Shown in pieces: positions 11,103-25,610 of a DNA stretch of 64,000 nucleotides. A program made the position numbers and the translations under genes. The notes beneath the pieces were generated by a model. It had not been told where the DNA came from. It ran no database searches and saw nothing but the letters and a program-made list of their open reading frames with translations. Numbering within the stretch: position 1 is the stretch's first letter; each line of letters opens with the position of its first letter. Origin of the DNA: Chrysomallon squamiferum (lineage: Eukaryota; Mollusca; Gastropoda; Neomphalida; Peltospiridae); contig CM022674.1 of the NCBI GenBank assembly GCA_012295275.1, positions 14,682,374 to 14,746,373 of the forward strand. Direction: 5' to 3'.

Positions 11103-12099
11103 TATACAAATTTGTTTAAAATAATTCAAAACACTGACTTTACTTAAGACTGTGAAGAGTTTCCTACCTTCCATGTTAGAGAACAATCGAGGTCACATTG
11201 TGGTGCTGTCCTCACTCCTTGGTCTTGTTGCTATGAGAAAAGCTGGAGATTATGTTAGTTCTAAATTTGCAACCACTGGATTTGCTGAAGCCTTGAGAGA
11301 GGAGCTAAGAATTATGGGTAAAACAGGGGTCAAAGTCACAACCATACATCCATATCATGTAGACAATGAAATGTTTGCAGGATTAAAAACCAGGTCACTG
11401 GATTTCAGCAATTTTCAATTAATCAACAAATTTTTTTGAAAAGTATAATAAATAAATAAATTTAACAAAAAAGAAAAGATAAATCAAAATTAAAAATATG
11501 TAAAATATATACATAGAAAATTAATAAATTAATTAATGAATGAATGAATCAATCATACTCCTGCAAAATCTACTGGTTTTAATTAACAAATAGTGAAATT
11601 ACTGTTTGCAGTGTGTGACAGATTTGTGTTGTTTTGTTTAGACTGAGTGGTTGGCTGATGCCTCCATTGAAAGAGCAGTACGTATCAGAAAGGACAGTAC
11701 AAGCTGTATTAACTGATCAGCCATTGTTAGTGTTACCTCCCTTTATGTACCTCTTCATCTCATTTTTAAGGTAACAAAACTATTACCTCATCATTATTAT
11801 TACTGTGAAACTATCACATTTGTTAGACATTTATTTTTACAAATAAACACATTTTTAAATAATTATAAACATGGTAAAATATTTTAAAGAATTTAAAAAA
11901 TAAACATGATTCTAGATTTCAAGAAGCAATATGCCTCCTTACAAAAAAAAAAAAAAAAAAAAAATTATATTCAAATTATTTTTTACTTTTTTATTTTTAT
12001 TTCAGCTGGACACCAAACAAAGTTGTTCTTGAGATGGCAAAATTAACTGGACTAAGTTCAGCCATGGACTCTTTTCAAGGTCATCAGAAGGTTGAATAA
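9779..12099 (+). CDS. DHRS3: DHRS3-like short-chain dehydrogenase/reductase, 6 exons
   Basis: Exons: 9779-9967, 10272-10394, 10654-10794, 11149-11393, 11642-11770, 12006-12099 (stop TAA). All have GT-AG borders and phases agree, giving 306 aa, the usual DHRS3 length. Seen: a hydrophobic N-terminus (about 5-28) fit for ER or lipid-droplet membrane anchoring, the cofactor motif TGGGRGIG (42-49), NNAG (120-123), catalytic serine region VLSS (about 169-173) and YVSSK (Tyr186, Lys190). The stretches IVLWGR, CDVSNREDVY and NEMFAG, and the C-terminal tail, favour DHRS3 over SDR16C5 or RDH10. Known role: NADPH-dependent reduction of all-trans-retinal to retinol, which limits retinoic acid; substrate use in this animal is inference. 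The ATG is the first in frame, and an upstream ATG is followed at once by TAA. The gene is divergent from SCLY. Confidence 0.92.
10414..10488. repeat. (GA)n microsatellite just inside a DHRS3-like intron
   Basis: About 37 GA dinucleotides start 20 nt after the donor of exon 2 (exon end 10394). On the sense strand this is a purine-only tract. Confidence 0.95.
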
Positions 12100-12185
12100 A
12101 AATGTTATATACAAGTTTATTTGTGCTTTCAGTAAGATTTAACAATTTGATACACAACATTTGTTTTATATCAATGTATTACAGA

Positions 12186-12191
12186 AATAAA
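12186..12191 (+). terminator. Candidate poly(A) signal of the DHRS3-like gene
   Basis: AATAAA lies about 87 nt after the stop codon and is followed by a T-rich stretch (ttttattattttctttt). Another AATAAA overlaps the stop codon itself and is less likely. Confidence 0.6.
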
Positions 12192-12769
12192 TTATTTTCC
12201 TAATATTGTCTTTTATTATTTTCTTTTCATAATTTCTCAAACTTCATTTTCTCTGTCCAGTGAATGTGAATTTTATAAATAGCGGATTTGAAGGTCAGAG
12301 GTTACATTGCTTGTAAAAGTTCCGACTACAACAGTGTTACCTGAGCACTTACCCATCTGTTTCCCGTTCCAGCCATATACAAAATGAGTATTAACACAGT
12401 ACACATTTCTCTGGGATTTAGAACATTTCCTGAAGGCTGCAGTTGAATCCATAATTTTTTTTTTTTTTTTTTTTTTAAATCAAAAACATGTAAAAAAGGC
12501 TACACAAATATTATATTTAAGTTTTTTACCCGAAAAAACAAACAAAAACAACAATATATATATATATATATACCTCCTTGAATTACAATGCCTATGATTT
12601 TGAGGTTATAATATCCTGTTTGAAGATGATTTAGAATTTCCATGATTATTGATATATTCCTTGATATCTTTGCAATGACATGAAATAAGTGTAACATCAA
12701 AATAAATCATGAGACATAGCAAAAATTAATATTTGATTAACTCATTACCTGCAGAATGTCAGTATCCCT

Positions 12770-12890
12770 GACTGGATGTTCAGGGTCACATTTGTCACAA
12801 ATGTCACTTAATACTCGACTGGATGTACAGGGTGACATTTGTCACAAATGTCACTTAATACTTGACTGGATGTTCAGGGTCACATCACTT
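12770..12890. repeat. 47-bp tandem repeat, 2.5 copies
   Basis: Units start at 12770, 12817 and 12864 (ctggatgttcagggtcaca...). Each full unit contains the near-perfect inverted repeat tgacatttgtcacaaatgtc, which could form a small hairpin. Confidence 0.85.
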
Positions 12891-14719
12891 AATTATTTCT
12901 GGGTAGATGCAGTCAATAAAAAAGTATTTTATAGATATAAAACAAAACGAACAACAAAGTGTAGAAGGCTTTGCATGTTTTATTATATATATATATGTAA
13001 AATGAATACCACAAAAGCACATAAAGACAGGGACACCTACAAAGCAGAGAATGAAAACATGCACGCACACACACACATTTATGTACAACTGTTGACATCC
13101 GAGCAAATACTGTGACATACTTGCTATACCGAGACAGAGACTGAACAGTTAATTGGTGTAGTATATCAAGTGTACAGACAAAACATGGATGATTTCTATT
13201 CACATTAAATTAATAAAACTGTCAGCTTACAAATCTGTCAATAGCAAAGATACATTTTTTCTAACAATAATAACACAATAACAAAATCTAATTCTGTTAT
13301 CAATAACCTGATAGTTTTTTTCTCTTTATCATGTTAATATGTGCATAAACAAAAGGCACTCACTTTAAAATCAGTAATAAAACTCAACACATAGTGCAAC
13401 AACAGTTTTATAAAATCATTGATGACAACTTAAATTTCATACACTGTAATAAAAAAATCTATTCAGACTGAGTCATTGTTATTTTTTATGCTAAACACTA
13501 ACTACAGAACTAAGCGTATTTGTTTACTTGTATAAAAAGATTTTCTAGGTACACTGGATATTTTTAATTCAGTTGTAAAATGTTTTTGTTGTCAGCAGTT
13601 TCTGTAGTGCAGAGCTTATAATTTGATAAGATGAGCAGAGTGATTACTCAGAGTCGAAGCAATACACAGTGATTCTGAGTTAACAGTGACTGAGTGAGGA
13701 ACATTGTTAACTGAAGTAAGAACTGTGATAATGGATGACAGCTTGAGAAAGATAATTAATGAGTGACAATTTATCACCAGTGTTAAAATGACTTTCAGCT
13801 TTCCAAAAGAACAGTTTTTATTTTCTTCAAATTGTAAATATTAGTATATGTAAATAATTAAACAAGATTTTAATAAACAAGATTTTAGAAAATATATTTT
13901 CCTTCTTTAATATTTCCACAATTTAAACACTAAAAAACTGAATTCACAAAATTTTGAAAACAATGAAGAAAGCAGAGGAGTTAGAGAAAAACTTCAAATT
14001 TATATTTCATGTAAATTAACAAAATCATGATTATAAAACAGAAATTAAAATAATTCCTGTACATTCACACTTATTTTTCAGTGTTTTACATAGCACCAAC
14101 AATAAATTAAAAATTACATTCCTTTGTAATAAAATTTCATTAATAAAATAAAATAAAAATATTTGTCAATCAAAATATTTAATAACTGATTCAAAAAAGC
14201 TCACATAAAATTGTACATATCTTTTTCTCATCTTCTCTAATCCAAATTGATTTTAAAATAAATTCTTAAACAGAAATCAATGTCATGTTATTAGCTTACC
14301 TGTACAATGGCATTATATAATAACAGAAAAAAGAAGAAAGGAAAAAAATCCGACAATAATTGTCTTCAGTTTTCTAACTGTAACCTATTTTCCACCTTGT
14401 TAAACTCATACACTGTATGCCAGATTAAAATGAAATTTGAAATTATTTTTAAAAGAAAACAAATAGAACTTATAACAGCCTTAAACTACAAATTAATTTT
14501 AAGTAATTTTAATATTTTAACTTCTCTCTTTGAGCATGTTTATAACATAATCCCAAAATCTTAACAAAGAGAAAACCTGTTTCCCGAAACAGAAAAGAAA
14601 ATAACTTATTTAGTAAGACTGTTTTTAATACACAACTTAAAGCAAAGCAAACATGGTTTTAAAAGCAAAGATTTGACTAAGACACACAAAGCTAAATAAC
14701 TTAGACCACAATGACACTG

Positions 14720-15000
14720 ACTAAATAAATAGTCATTATCAGTGACTCAGTTAGCCAGATAAATAATCATTATCAGTGATTGGTTTATCCAGATAAATAA
14801 TCATTATCAGTGATAGGTTTATCCAGATAAATAATCATTATCAGTGATTGGTTTATCCAGATAAATAATCATTATCAGTGATAGGTTTATCCAGATAAAT
14901 AATCATTCTCAGTGACTGAGTTATCCAGATAATAGTCATTATCAGTGACTGAATTAGTCAGATAAATAGTCATTATCAGTGACTGATTTATTGAATTAAA
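14720..15000. repeat. 34-bp minisatellite
   Basis: About eight copies of a 34-bp unit (core ccagataaataatcattatc followed by agtgatagg). The central copies are nearly identical and those on both flanks are degraded, with traces continuing to about 15150. Confidence 0.88.
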
Positions 15001-18000
15001 TAGTAATTATCATTTAATGATTGTTCCACATAATCATTGTTACCAGTTTATCCAGATGATTATCAATTATTAATTTATCCTCATAGTCATTATCAGAGAC
15101 TTGACTTGTCTTGATAAATTTAATAATCATTATCTGAGATTATTTTATTCATAGTAATTATAAGTGAATATTTATACATATAAAGTCATCAAGATTTTAA
15201 TGCAGGTAAAATGAAAAGGCATTATACAGTAATATGAATCAGTCATGTAGAACATCAAACACTGTTTATGGATTAAGGTAGTTCTATCACATTTACTGTT
15301 TATCTTTCAAACAATTTTACAATCAGCTCTGGGTAACTAACACTTTAAAAAACAGAATACTGCTGTATAACCAACAGATCAGAAAATAACCTTTTTAAAG
15401 AGAGATTCAAATTATTAAAATGTTTTCATCAAATTCAGTTCAAACACGTTTGTTGTCTGCTAAAAGTCAGATGTCATTAGTTGTTTTTATTACAGCTGAT
15501 GTTAAAAATAATATGTAATAAAACATTTTCATGATCAACAATTCTTGTAGTTCAATGTTTTAAATATAAATGTGACCTCCTAGAATTATACTGTGTGTTT
15601 CTAATACTGGTGTTTACTTATTAATAAATGAAACTAAGTACATATGTAGCTGTATTTACTTATTAATAACAAGTGATATTACATAACATTTACATAACAA
15701 AAAATAAATCCCTATGCTTACAGTTTTCAGTACAGAAAAAAGTAGTTATCCAGAGCTGAATATTACCATGGCTGAAGTCAAATTAAAAAAATATATATAT
15801 AAAATGAAAGAGTTGATGATAAACACTTTGAGCAAGAACTGGCATTGTGATAACAAGATGTCTGAAACATCACAAGTGTAAAGTTAAAAGTCACAGAAAA
15901 CTTTTACTTAATCCAACCATCAAACACAATTATTACTATTATTATTATTATTATTATTATTTTTTTGTTGCTGTTGTCAAATAATTAGAAATGAATGAAG
16001 ATTCCATTTTTAAACAATACATGACACATCCATTCTAATGTTTACTTCACATTTAACAATTGTACATACATTATTTACCAGTGTCTAGTTGTTTATGCAT
16101 TCTCACTTCATCTAAAACACACATTAATTACAACACATATATTATTTACCACTTAATGTACATTAAAATAAAATGTTAAATTCTTATAGTTGTAAAATCA
16201 GGTACAATATTTTAAAATCAAATCAAAGGATCTGATCGCTCCACATCAAAAAAAAAAAAATTAAAAAAAATTTAAAAAAAAAAAAGAAAAGGAATGAAAG
16301 ACAGAAAAAAGTATTCTATCTAAAATGTACAAAGTATATTTAACTGTTTGCTAAGATACAAAATTAAACAAGTTTTGCTTACTTTTTGCATTTTCCAAAA
16401 TCTGTCATGTTGTTGTTTTTTAAAACTAAAATTAAGTTTAAAAAAACTCTTGGTTTCCTCTGAGATTTTACTTTAAAGAAATGATTAATAAATACTGATT
16501 ATTTTGTCACAAGAGGAAACAGTTTTCAGTCTGACAATAAATGAGAGACATTATATACCATAATTTTAAAACACTGTAGTCAATACTTCAAAGAACTGCA
16601 ATTAAAACTTATTGTCTGTGTGTGTGTGGAAATCACCATAGTGATCAATAAATTATTTTCAATACAAGTGTTAATATATACAAGTCTAACATAAATAAAA
16701 CAAATTTACAAAATAAAAAAAGAAATAAATAACAAGATGTAATTTGTTTGCTATTGCACTATGCCATACACTGGCTTGCTTTAAGCCAATTCACCATTTC
16801 ATGGTTGCCTACACTAAGTGTATGTGCAACCAAGCAAATCCAACATGTTTTCAAAACTCAGGCCATTTATTTCTCAAACCTACAGAGATTTTTTTTCTCC
16901 ATTTTATCAAAATTATTATCTCATAACTTACAAAAATATGGAAATGCTTGTTAGTTTTAGTTTCAACAACAGTTACAATCATACAGGCATACACTAAGCC
17001 AACACATTTAAAAAATAAATAAAAGTCATGTCAAAACTAAAAATAAAGTGCAGTGAAATAAAAGAAATATATTTGGCAAATACATTCACTTGGTCTTATT
17101 ATTTTAAAAAATTGTATTTTTAAAACAAGTTTTTTTGAGTTTTGAATTGTGGTAATTTCAATTATTACTAATATATATATATATATTTTTGTTTTGTTTT
17201 GTTTAAATATCCTGGGTATGTGTATGTGTGTATATCTTGTAAATGTTTTTTGGCCTGACCAATGAGAAGTGAGAGATTTGGTTCTTCCTGTGACTAGTTT
17301 TAAAACACCTCAGATTACATGGGCAGGGCTGAGTAAGGCCAATCATTTTTACCTGATATGTTAAACCATTTTACAGCAAATTCCTTTACGAAAAAGTTAA
17401 TTATAAAAAATGATTCTTCTTTCATAAAACTTTGTTTTACAGTTTTAACAGATATTTCATAGTTTGTTATTTAATTAAAAGGTAAATGTATCAGTGTTTT
17501 TTTAACATATATAATTATGGTCTAACCTGTGATATTTCTTGTAAAGGATATAACAAATATGGATTATTTCATCTTAAACAGAGTTCATTTTGATCTTATA
17601 ACAGCAAGAGAAATAAAATAAAATCTCTTCTCAATCCATATTTCTAATACAATAAACTTGTCAGTGAAATTTTAAGAATTTAAATGAATATGATTGGGAT
17701 TATCTGAATTGCACATTACAAATTTCTAGACATAAAACAAGACTGATTGTAAAAATGAAGTCAGCAGTTTTGAAATTTGTTTTCACTGATCACAAAGCTG
17801 GTTTTAACTAATACACCATGTTAAAAAACTGACAGTGCGCTGTTCGTTGGTGTAAATATTTGCTGTATTCACAAGCCATATAAAAAATGCTTAGTAACTC
17901 ACAACCATGATTAACATATACATTTTTTTTTCCGTAATTATAATGTTACTGTGATCTCAAATATTAATATTAAAATTCCAAATGTTTAAAAAATCTTTTC

Positions 18001-18130
18001 CTAAAGAAGAATGTAAATTAATATGAAAAAAAAAAAACTGTATTCATTGAGAATAGATTTGTACTTAGTGACATTAGAGATAAAGTAAATGAACTGCCCA
18101 CTGAAAAAGTTGTACTAGGGAGACTGAAGG

Positions 18131-19899
<1,769 letters not shown>

Positions 19900-20013
19900 G
19901 TTCATAGCTTTACTTAGCACCACAAACACATCCACGAATCTGTGCTACACACAACACAGGCCAACAACGTCCCTTGTGTTGACAACTGACTGGCTGCAAG
20001 TGACCTACTCTTC
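19900..20013 (-). other. SPSB 5' UTR part of the first coding exon
   Basis: On the - strand a good acceptor (tgttatttcag) lies at 20014-20015, so the coding exon probably starts at 20013 with 114 nt of leader before the ATG. The leader has an in-frame TAG and no upstream ATG in the coding frame. A further 5' exon must therefore lie upstream; see 24215. Confidence 0.65.
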
Positions 20014-20693
20014 CTGAAATAACAACACAGTGAAAACATCAATTTTCTAAATAAATCTGTTGTTTTTCTTCAATCACAATAATTGTTAGATATCATTTTA
20101 CTAGTTATTATTTTTTAATTAAAACAATCTTTTTAAAAAATGTTTTAAAAACAATAATTTATTGTTTCAGTAACAATATTAATTATACACTGATCATGTT
20201 TACATAACACATTAATAATAATTAAAAATAATAGACTAATTAAAATAATACATAAATCTCATTTTAAAATGCTTCAGTGCATTTTTGACTAATTCAATCA
20301 ACAAAACATTAGAAAAGGAAGAAATGTACAGTTAATTTATTGAATTTATATTTACCCATAATGTACACAGGATACTACTACCAAATGAAATAAGCTAATT
20401 TGTGTAATAGTAATGAAATCATAGGCTAATTTGTAAAGCTGTAAGTAGAAACATTTACATGTTAAATGAAATTATATGCTAATTTATGTAGCTATGAATA
20501 AACATTTTGTATTTATTATAGTGTTTGTGTGTATTCTGCCAATATGGGTAACACAAACACAACAAGATGTATTATATACAAAATATGTCACTGTTACACA
20601 AGTATTTTATATGCGAATGTAATCAGCATTTTTATTTCAATCACCAGTTACTGTGTTGTTTTGTGTATGTGTCTGTATACAAACACAAAATGG

Positions 20694-20984
20694 AGTGGAA
20701 CCTTGACGTATGATTTGTTCCCAGACCAAGCTCGTAACTCAAAATAGCTCGTATATCAAATCAGTTTTCCAAAATGAAATTAACTGAAATACCATTAATC
20801 CAATCCAGAACCAAAAAACCACCCCATTTTTTTGTAACGTTTTTAAATAAGAAAAATGTATGTACGAATGACAAATATTGTATCTCAAGCTCACTTGTAA
20901 CTCAAAGCAAAAACTCAACTAGGTGGCTGCTTGTAACTCGAAAAACTCGCAAGTTGGAGCCCTCATAACTTGAGGTGCCACCGT
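20694..20984. mobile_element. MITE with terminal inverted repeats (about 290 bp)
   Basis: The left end (agtggaaccttgacgtatga) and the reverse complement of the right end (ggtggcacctcaagttatga) match imperfectly over about 20 bp. The interior carries inner repeats such as ctcgtaactcaaa and cttgtaactcgaa in opposed halves. No open frame is present, so it is non-autonomous. I recall similar terminal sequences as common small DNA elements in animal genomes, but I do not name a superfamily. The target-site duplication cannot be read because a minisatellite starts at the right end. Confidence 0.7.
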
Positions 20985-21232
20985 GTGTCTAACTGTCTAA
21001 CTCAAGGTACCACCGTGTGTCTAACTGTCTAACTTGAGGTACCACTGTGTGTCTAACTGTCTAACTCGAGGTACCACCGTGTGTCTAACTGTCTAACTCG
21101 AGGTACCACCGTGTGTCTAACTGGAGGTACCACAGTGTGTCTAACTGTCTAACTGGAGGTACCACAGTGTGTGTCTAACTGTCTAACTCGAGGTACCACT
21201 GCGTGTCTAACTGTAGGTACTACTGTGTCTCG
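20961..21232. repeat. 32-bp minisatellite grown from the MITE right end
   Basis: About eight units of gtctaactgtctaactcgag plus gtaccaccgtgt. The segment taactcgaggtaccaccgt is the terminal repeat of the neighbouring MITE, so each unit contains a copy of the transposon end. Later units shorten to about 20 bp. Confidence 0.85.
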
Positions 21233-24100
21233 CAGAATCACAAAAATAATTAATAAGTAACAGCTGCAAGTTTCTTCTTTTAAACAAATTTACATTTACT
21301 TTACTCAACAAAAGAAATATTTCAGTAAAGATTTAAAATTATTTTGAACTTCTGTTTATAAATAAATTATGGAAATTACACAGTAACATGACTGATCAAT
21401 TACTTTAAAACATGTTACCTACTAACAGCAACTAGTAATTACATGTCACAGCTTACACATGGGAGGGGAGGGGGGAGTCATGTCACACTGCAGACTGTAA
21501 GTTTTAAAATGTTTACAGACATATCAGCACTTTACTATTAAAGATATGGACAGATTTACTTGCAGAAAGATTTAATTAATAGAATAACAAAAAGTAAATA
21601 AGTAAACAAACAAAGCAAATAAATACATATATAAAAAACTAGGAAGTATACACTCTCCATTAAAAACCCACAAAAAATACAAGTTTTATTGACAATCTAT
21701 AAATAATATTATTTTATGTACACCCTCACCTAAACAATAATAAAGTAAATTAAAGAAAGATATCTGTATTGTTAAGTATGACTAGAGGTATTTAAAAAAA
21801 AACATAAAAAGTAAATTTTGCTCAGGCAAAATTACCTTTTGATTTTCCCCCACAAACACCTAACAATAAAACAGAAATGCTAAAATTATGATGTACAGGC
21901 AGTTGTGAAGCAGATAAATCTAATTTGCATGAATACTACGAACTAACGAATCTAAATACCACACACTAGAACTGTCAGGAACCAAACACATAAAAAATAC
22001 AAATGACAATACAAAAACATTTCATCAAGAGTGAATAACTTAACAAGTAGGGATTTCTTAAATTTTTGTTTTTGTTTGTTTTGTTTTTTAATTAAATATT
22101 CTTACTTATTCTGTATAAACTTGACTAAATATTGAAACAAAATTAAAACTAAAATTTATTTTAATTTAAATAATTATAGAAAAAGGAAGCTGTTTTCACA
22201 ATGAGGACTGTTTAACTGTTTAACTTACTATATTTAAAAAACAAATACTTAAATAATCTACAATTTACTTCATAACTTGAATATAACTTATTTTAATACA
22301 TCTAAAAGCAGTTTTTAAGTTATGAAACAAACATAATAAAATTGATTTATATGTTCATATTTGATACAACAATGAAAAATACACATGTAATTTAATATTA
22401 TTTTTCATAATTTAAGTACATTAGTATTTTTAGGGTTTTTTATTTTTTTAAATAACATGTTTATGTAATACATTATTTACTATATAATCAAGCAGCTCAT
22501 TATATCTGCTGCATCAATCAACAGTGAAATTATATTTATTACTTGAAAAATTCTGATATTTATTTCTGTATTTCTCATCTGAAACATTACTTTCAGTTCA
22601 GAGTACTGAACAATTTCACGAATAACTAAATAAATAAATAAACAATAATAAAAATATTCAGTGACATCAATGTTTTGAAATTACTTAGCTCAAGATAATT
22701 TCATTTTTTGTTTTACATTATTATTACTTGATAGACAATGTGAGACATAACTAGTGTTATTACTTTAATATAATTCAGAAAACCTTAAATTGCACGCACT
22801 TTTGTTAAATTCCACTGATGCTGCATCTCAGTTTTGATTTTAGTAAATCACATTTTGTTACATTTATTTTAATTTATATTTTAGTAGATCACATTCTGTT
22901 ACTTTTATTAAAAGTTATACTGGTGATGTTATTTATATTTTAATAGATCACATTTTTTGTCTCATTTATCTAAATTTATACTGGTGATATTATTTATATT
23001 TTAATAGATCATAGTTTATTACATTTATTTAAATATATACTGGTGATGTTTTTTATACTTCTGTAGACCACATTTTGTCACATTTATTTAACTATGTCAC
23101 TTATGTTTTAGTTGATCACATTTTACATTTAACAAAATTAACACGAATATATCATCAAATACTTTGTCAGCATCATGTAAAAATAATGTAAAAATAACAG
23201 TTTAGAGTATGTGAATGACAGAACTGGGTCACTATTTAACAATCTGAGGCTGATTTTGTCATGTTTTTGTGAATTAAAATTTAATGTGACTTTCTAAAAT
23301 TATATTTTGTTTTCAGCATTAACAAGAGGTACCTACAGACATAATTCTTTTAAATTTTCTGGATCTGATCATAATTATATGAAGTCATAAATGAATAAAA
23401 AGACCCCAACACAAAGAAATTCTTTTAAGTTTTATACCAACAAAATAATAAAATAATAGAGAATATTTATAATAATAATAATAATAATAGAATGAAAAAT
23501 CAAACCCAAAGCAAATAAAATACATTCATTTTCCTATTTATCAATAAACAATTAAGTATGCAGGAAATATGTCTATCATTTTATTATAAAAATGTTTTTA
23601 TTAAATTTGGAAACTCATGAAACGTATTTACCGTATGTACATAACAGGAAACAGCTCAAATAATTGTAACAAAGCAATACTTTGTTGTAAACTGTTAAAC
23701 GTTCACTTTAAATTAACTTTTAACGTGAATAGCGAGTATACTCAGTATGTATTAAACAATTCCATGTGATAAAATGTGATCTACTGATAAGTAAATAAAC
23801 GTACAAGCATAAACCAGTTGCTCACTGAATCAAAAATATAATAAAATTAGTGTAATAATCGATTTTAAAAAGAAATATCTAACACAGGATATTGACAAAG
23901 TAGATTCTGTTCTTACTAAAATAAAGAATCACCATAGCCTTTGTTGTCAAGTCAAACCTTTGTCATGTTTTTTCTTTGTTGAGACAAACCCTTCATATGT
24001 TTTGGTTTTCTTGTATAACACGTTATACTTCTCTTTTATGGTACTTTATGTTTAAAATAAGCAATATTTTTTGCATCCAAAGGCAAGAACAAGAAAGCAC
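21233..24100. other. Intergenic / SPSB 5' intron, no gene seen
   Basis: This is AT-rich sequence without coding features. It is probably the long first intron of SPSB if the candidate exon near 24215 is real. It holds a short G-rich patch (gggaggggaggggggag, about 21460-21477) and a degenerate repeat at 22835-23131. Confidence 0.55.
22835..23131. repeat. About 61-bp degenerate tandem repeat
   Basis: About five diverged copies of a unit containing tagatcacattttgttacat, then ttatttaaatttatactggt and gatgttatttatattt. Divergence is high, so the array is old. Confidence 0.75.
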
Positions 24101-24214
24101 TGAAAAATGACAGCTAATACATTGCCCGTCTGTCGCCATATGTGCCCGAATAGGGCCGCGTCATATGCGACACAAAAACACTGCTCACAAAAAATTTGTG
24201 AAATGGTCTCTTAC

Positions 24215-24400
24215 CGTCATATAATACCCTTTTAAACATTTGGAATGAAAGGCTAAATGTAGCCCTTTTCTTTGTAGGGCAGGGATGAACATCAGAAATC
24301 AAGTTTGTATAAAACAAGCCTATTAATGTCACTCACATTATCCACGGTCAGCCCCAGATACCATAATAGAAAACTAATATGGCCACCTAATTCAGTGTAT
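24215..24400 (-). other. Candidate non-coding first exon of SPSB
   Basis: On - a strong donor (atgacg|gtaagagacc) marks a possible exon end at 24215, and the region just upstream in sense orientation is less AT-rich than its surroundings and carries palindromic promoter-type motifs. The transcription start is not defined, so the right edge is approximate. It would splice to the acceptor at 20014, across an intron of about 4.2 kb. Confidence 0.35.
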
Positions 24401-24428
24401 CACGTGACCAGCAATATACGTGACGTCA
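24401..24428. promoter_or_regulatory. E-box CACGTG plus palindromic CRE TGACGTCA
   Basis: CACGTG lies at 24401-24406 and TGACGTCA at 24421-24428, two palindromic transcription-factor sites 20 bp apart in a local CG-containing patch. They sit just upstream, on -, of the candidate SPSB first exon. By family knowledge they bind bHLH-Zip factors and CREB/ATF respectively; use here is inferred. Confidence 0.45.
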
Positions 24429-24613
24429 CAGTGGGCATTTGCTTTCTCTGGTTTGTTGCTTCGTGTCTCAGTTATAGAACTGACTGTTGGTATTATAATT
24501 TTTGTCAGAAACTATTTATTATAATTAATTATACCATATTTAAATTAGTTACAGTTGCAATTAAATTTGTAATGAATGTTTTGAAAATAACAAGGTGGGT
24601 GTGGTAGTAAAAT

Positions 24614-24700
24614 ACAATTGAACCACTGTATAATGACCACATACAGGCCTATATGAGATGAAACTGGTCGTTTTAGACAGATGTCTATATATGTTAGGCT
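24614..24700. mobile_element. Possible fragment of a small DNA transposon
   Basis: The sequence caattgaaccactgtataat, followed about 50 bp on by ctggtcgttttagacag, recalls the ends of MITEs with the pattern accactgtataacg ... gtcgttatag. Only one end region is recognisable, no complete inverted repeat can be drawn, and the call is tentative. Confidence 0.25.
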
Positions 24701-25324
24701 AAAAAAAGAAATAAGAATTTAAAAAAATTAAATAAAAAAAGAAGAAGAAACAAACAAACAAAGAATAAAAAGTAATAGTAATGGTAATGTCTCACAAACA
24801 TAGATGACATTAAGACATTACTGAAATGAGTGTGAAAGTTATCAAGTTTGATGTGACTGAGCTTAGAATGTTAAACTATCAATGACTACATCAGTCCCCT
24901 TCACCAGGTGTTTTCCTGTTCAAACCAGCTTGATCAAATACTGAGGTATGTGCTGTCATGTCAGGTGTTAATCAGTAGGAGTAATCATCAGCAGGTTTAT
25001 CTTTTGAGCATCTCAGGTATTTTAATATATGTAGTAACAATACAGGTGCAAAACAACATTTTTGATTTGATTGACTTTTTAATTTTTTTTTTTTTTTTGA
25101 GAGGTGTTGTAGGTTCTCACTGGAAAGAGCACCATAATAAATTCTCACAGGCTGGAATGTACTGTTTATGAGAAGGCACATACTAAAAAGTCCCTGTAAT
25201 CTCTTTACTATCAGCTAGATGTCGTCGTTGTTGTTATTATACAACTCTGAGTGAGTGTAACTCATTGCATAATGCATTTTTTAGTGCACAAATTAGTATT
25301 TCCCTGATTTTGATCTTTTTCTAT

Positions 25325-25408
25325 GTGCACACACGCACACATGCACACACATGCACACATGCACACACATGCACACATGCACACATGCACACACATGCAC
25401 ACACACAT

Positions 25409-25481
<73 letters not shown>

Positions 25482-25486
25482 CACAT
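25325..25486. repeat. (ACACATGC)n and (CA)n microsatellite
   Basis: A variable stretch of acacatgcacac units is followed by about 75 bp of pure CA. It is intergenic. The open frames on both strands come from the repeat only. Confidence 0.95.
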
Positions 25487-25610
25487 GTCAGGTTCTCATT
25501 AAGTGAACTACAGTCACCACGTAACAGCCTTGCAGCTCCGCAGTGTTGAACTTGTCACGTTTCAGTGCTCTGCATCATCATGTCAACAGCATCTAACAAG
25601 AATTTGAACT

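Larger units (their letters stand above)
12100..18130. other. DHRS3-like / SPSB convergent interval, no gene seen
   Basis: This covers about 6 kb between two convergent genes. The first about 100 bp is DHRS3-like 3' UTR. Part of the rest must be the SPSB 3' UTR on -, whose length cannot be set because AATAAA-like motifs are everywhere in this AT-rich DNA. It contains poly(T) at about 12455-12475, two minisatellites listed separately, an ATT run at about 15934-15962 and an A-rich tract near 16250-16290. No open frame here has coding character. Confidence 0.6.

Noticed and set aside
19905-19935. N-terminal extension of SPSB beginning at 19935
   Set aside because: The codon at 19935 is GTG, not ATG. 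The family start MGQK at 19899 has a better context.
24114-24607. Short frames of 72 and 100 aa on either strand
   Set aside because: No domain and no codon pattern. The region is better explained as a promoter and non-coding first exon candidate.
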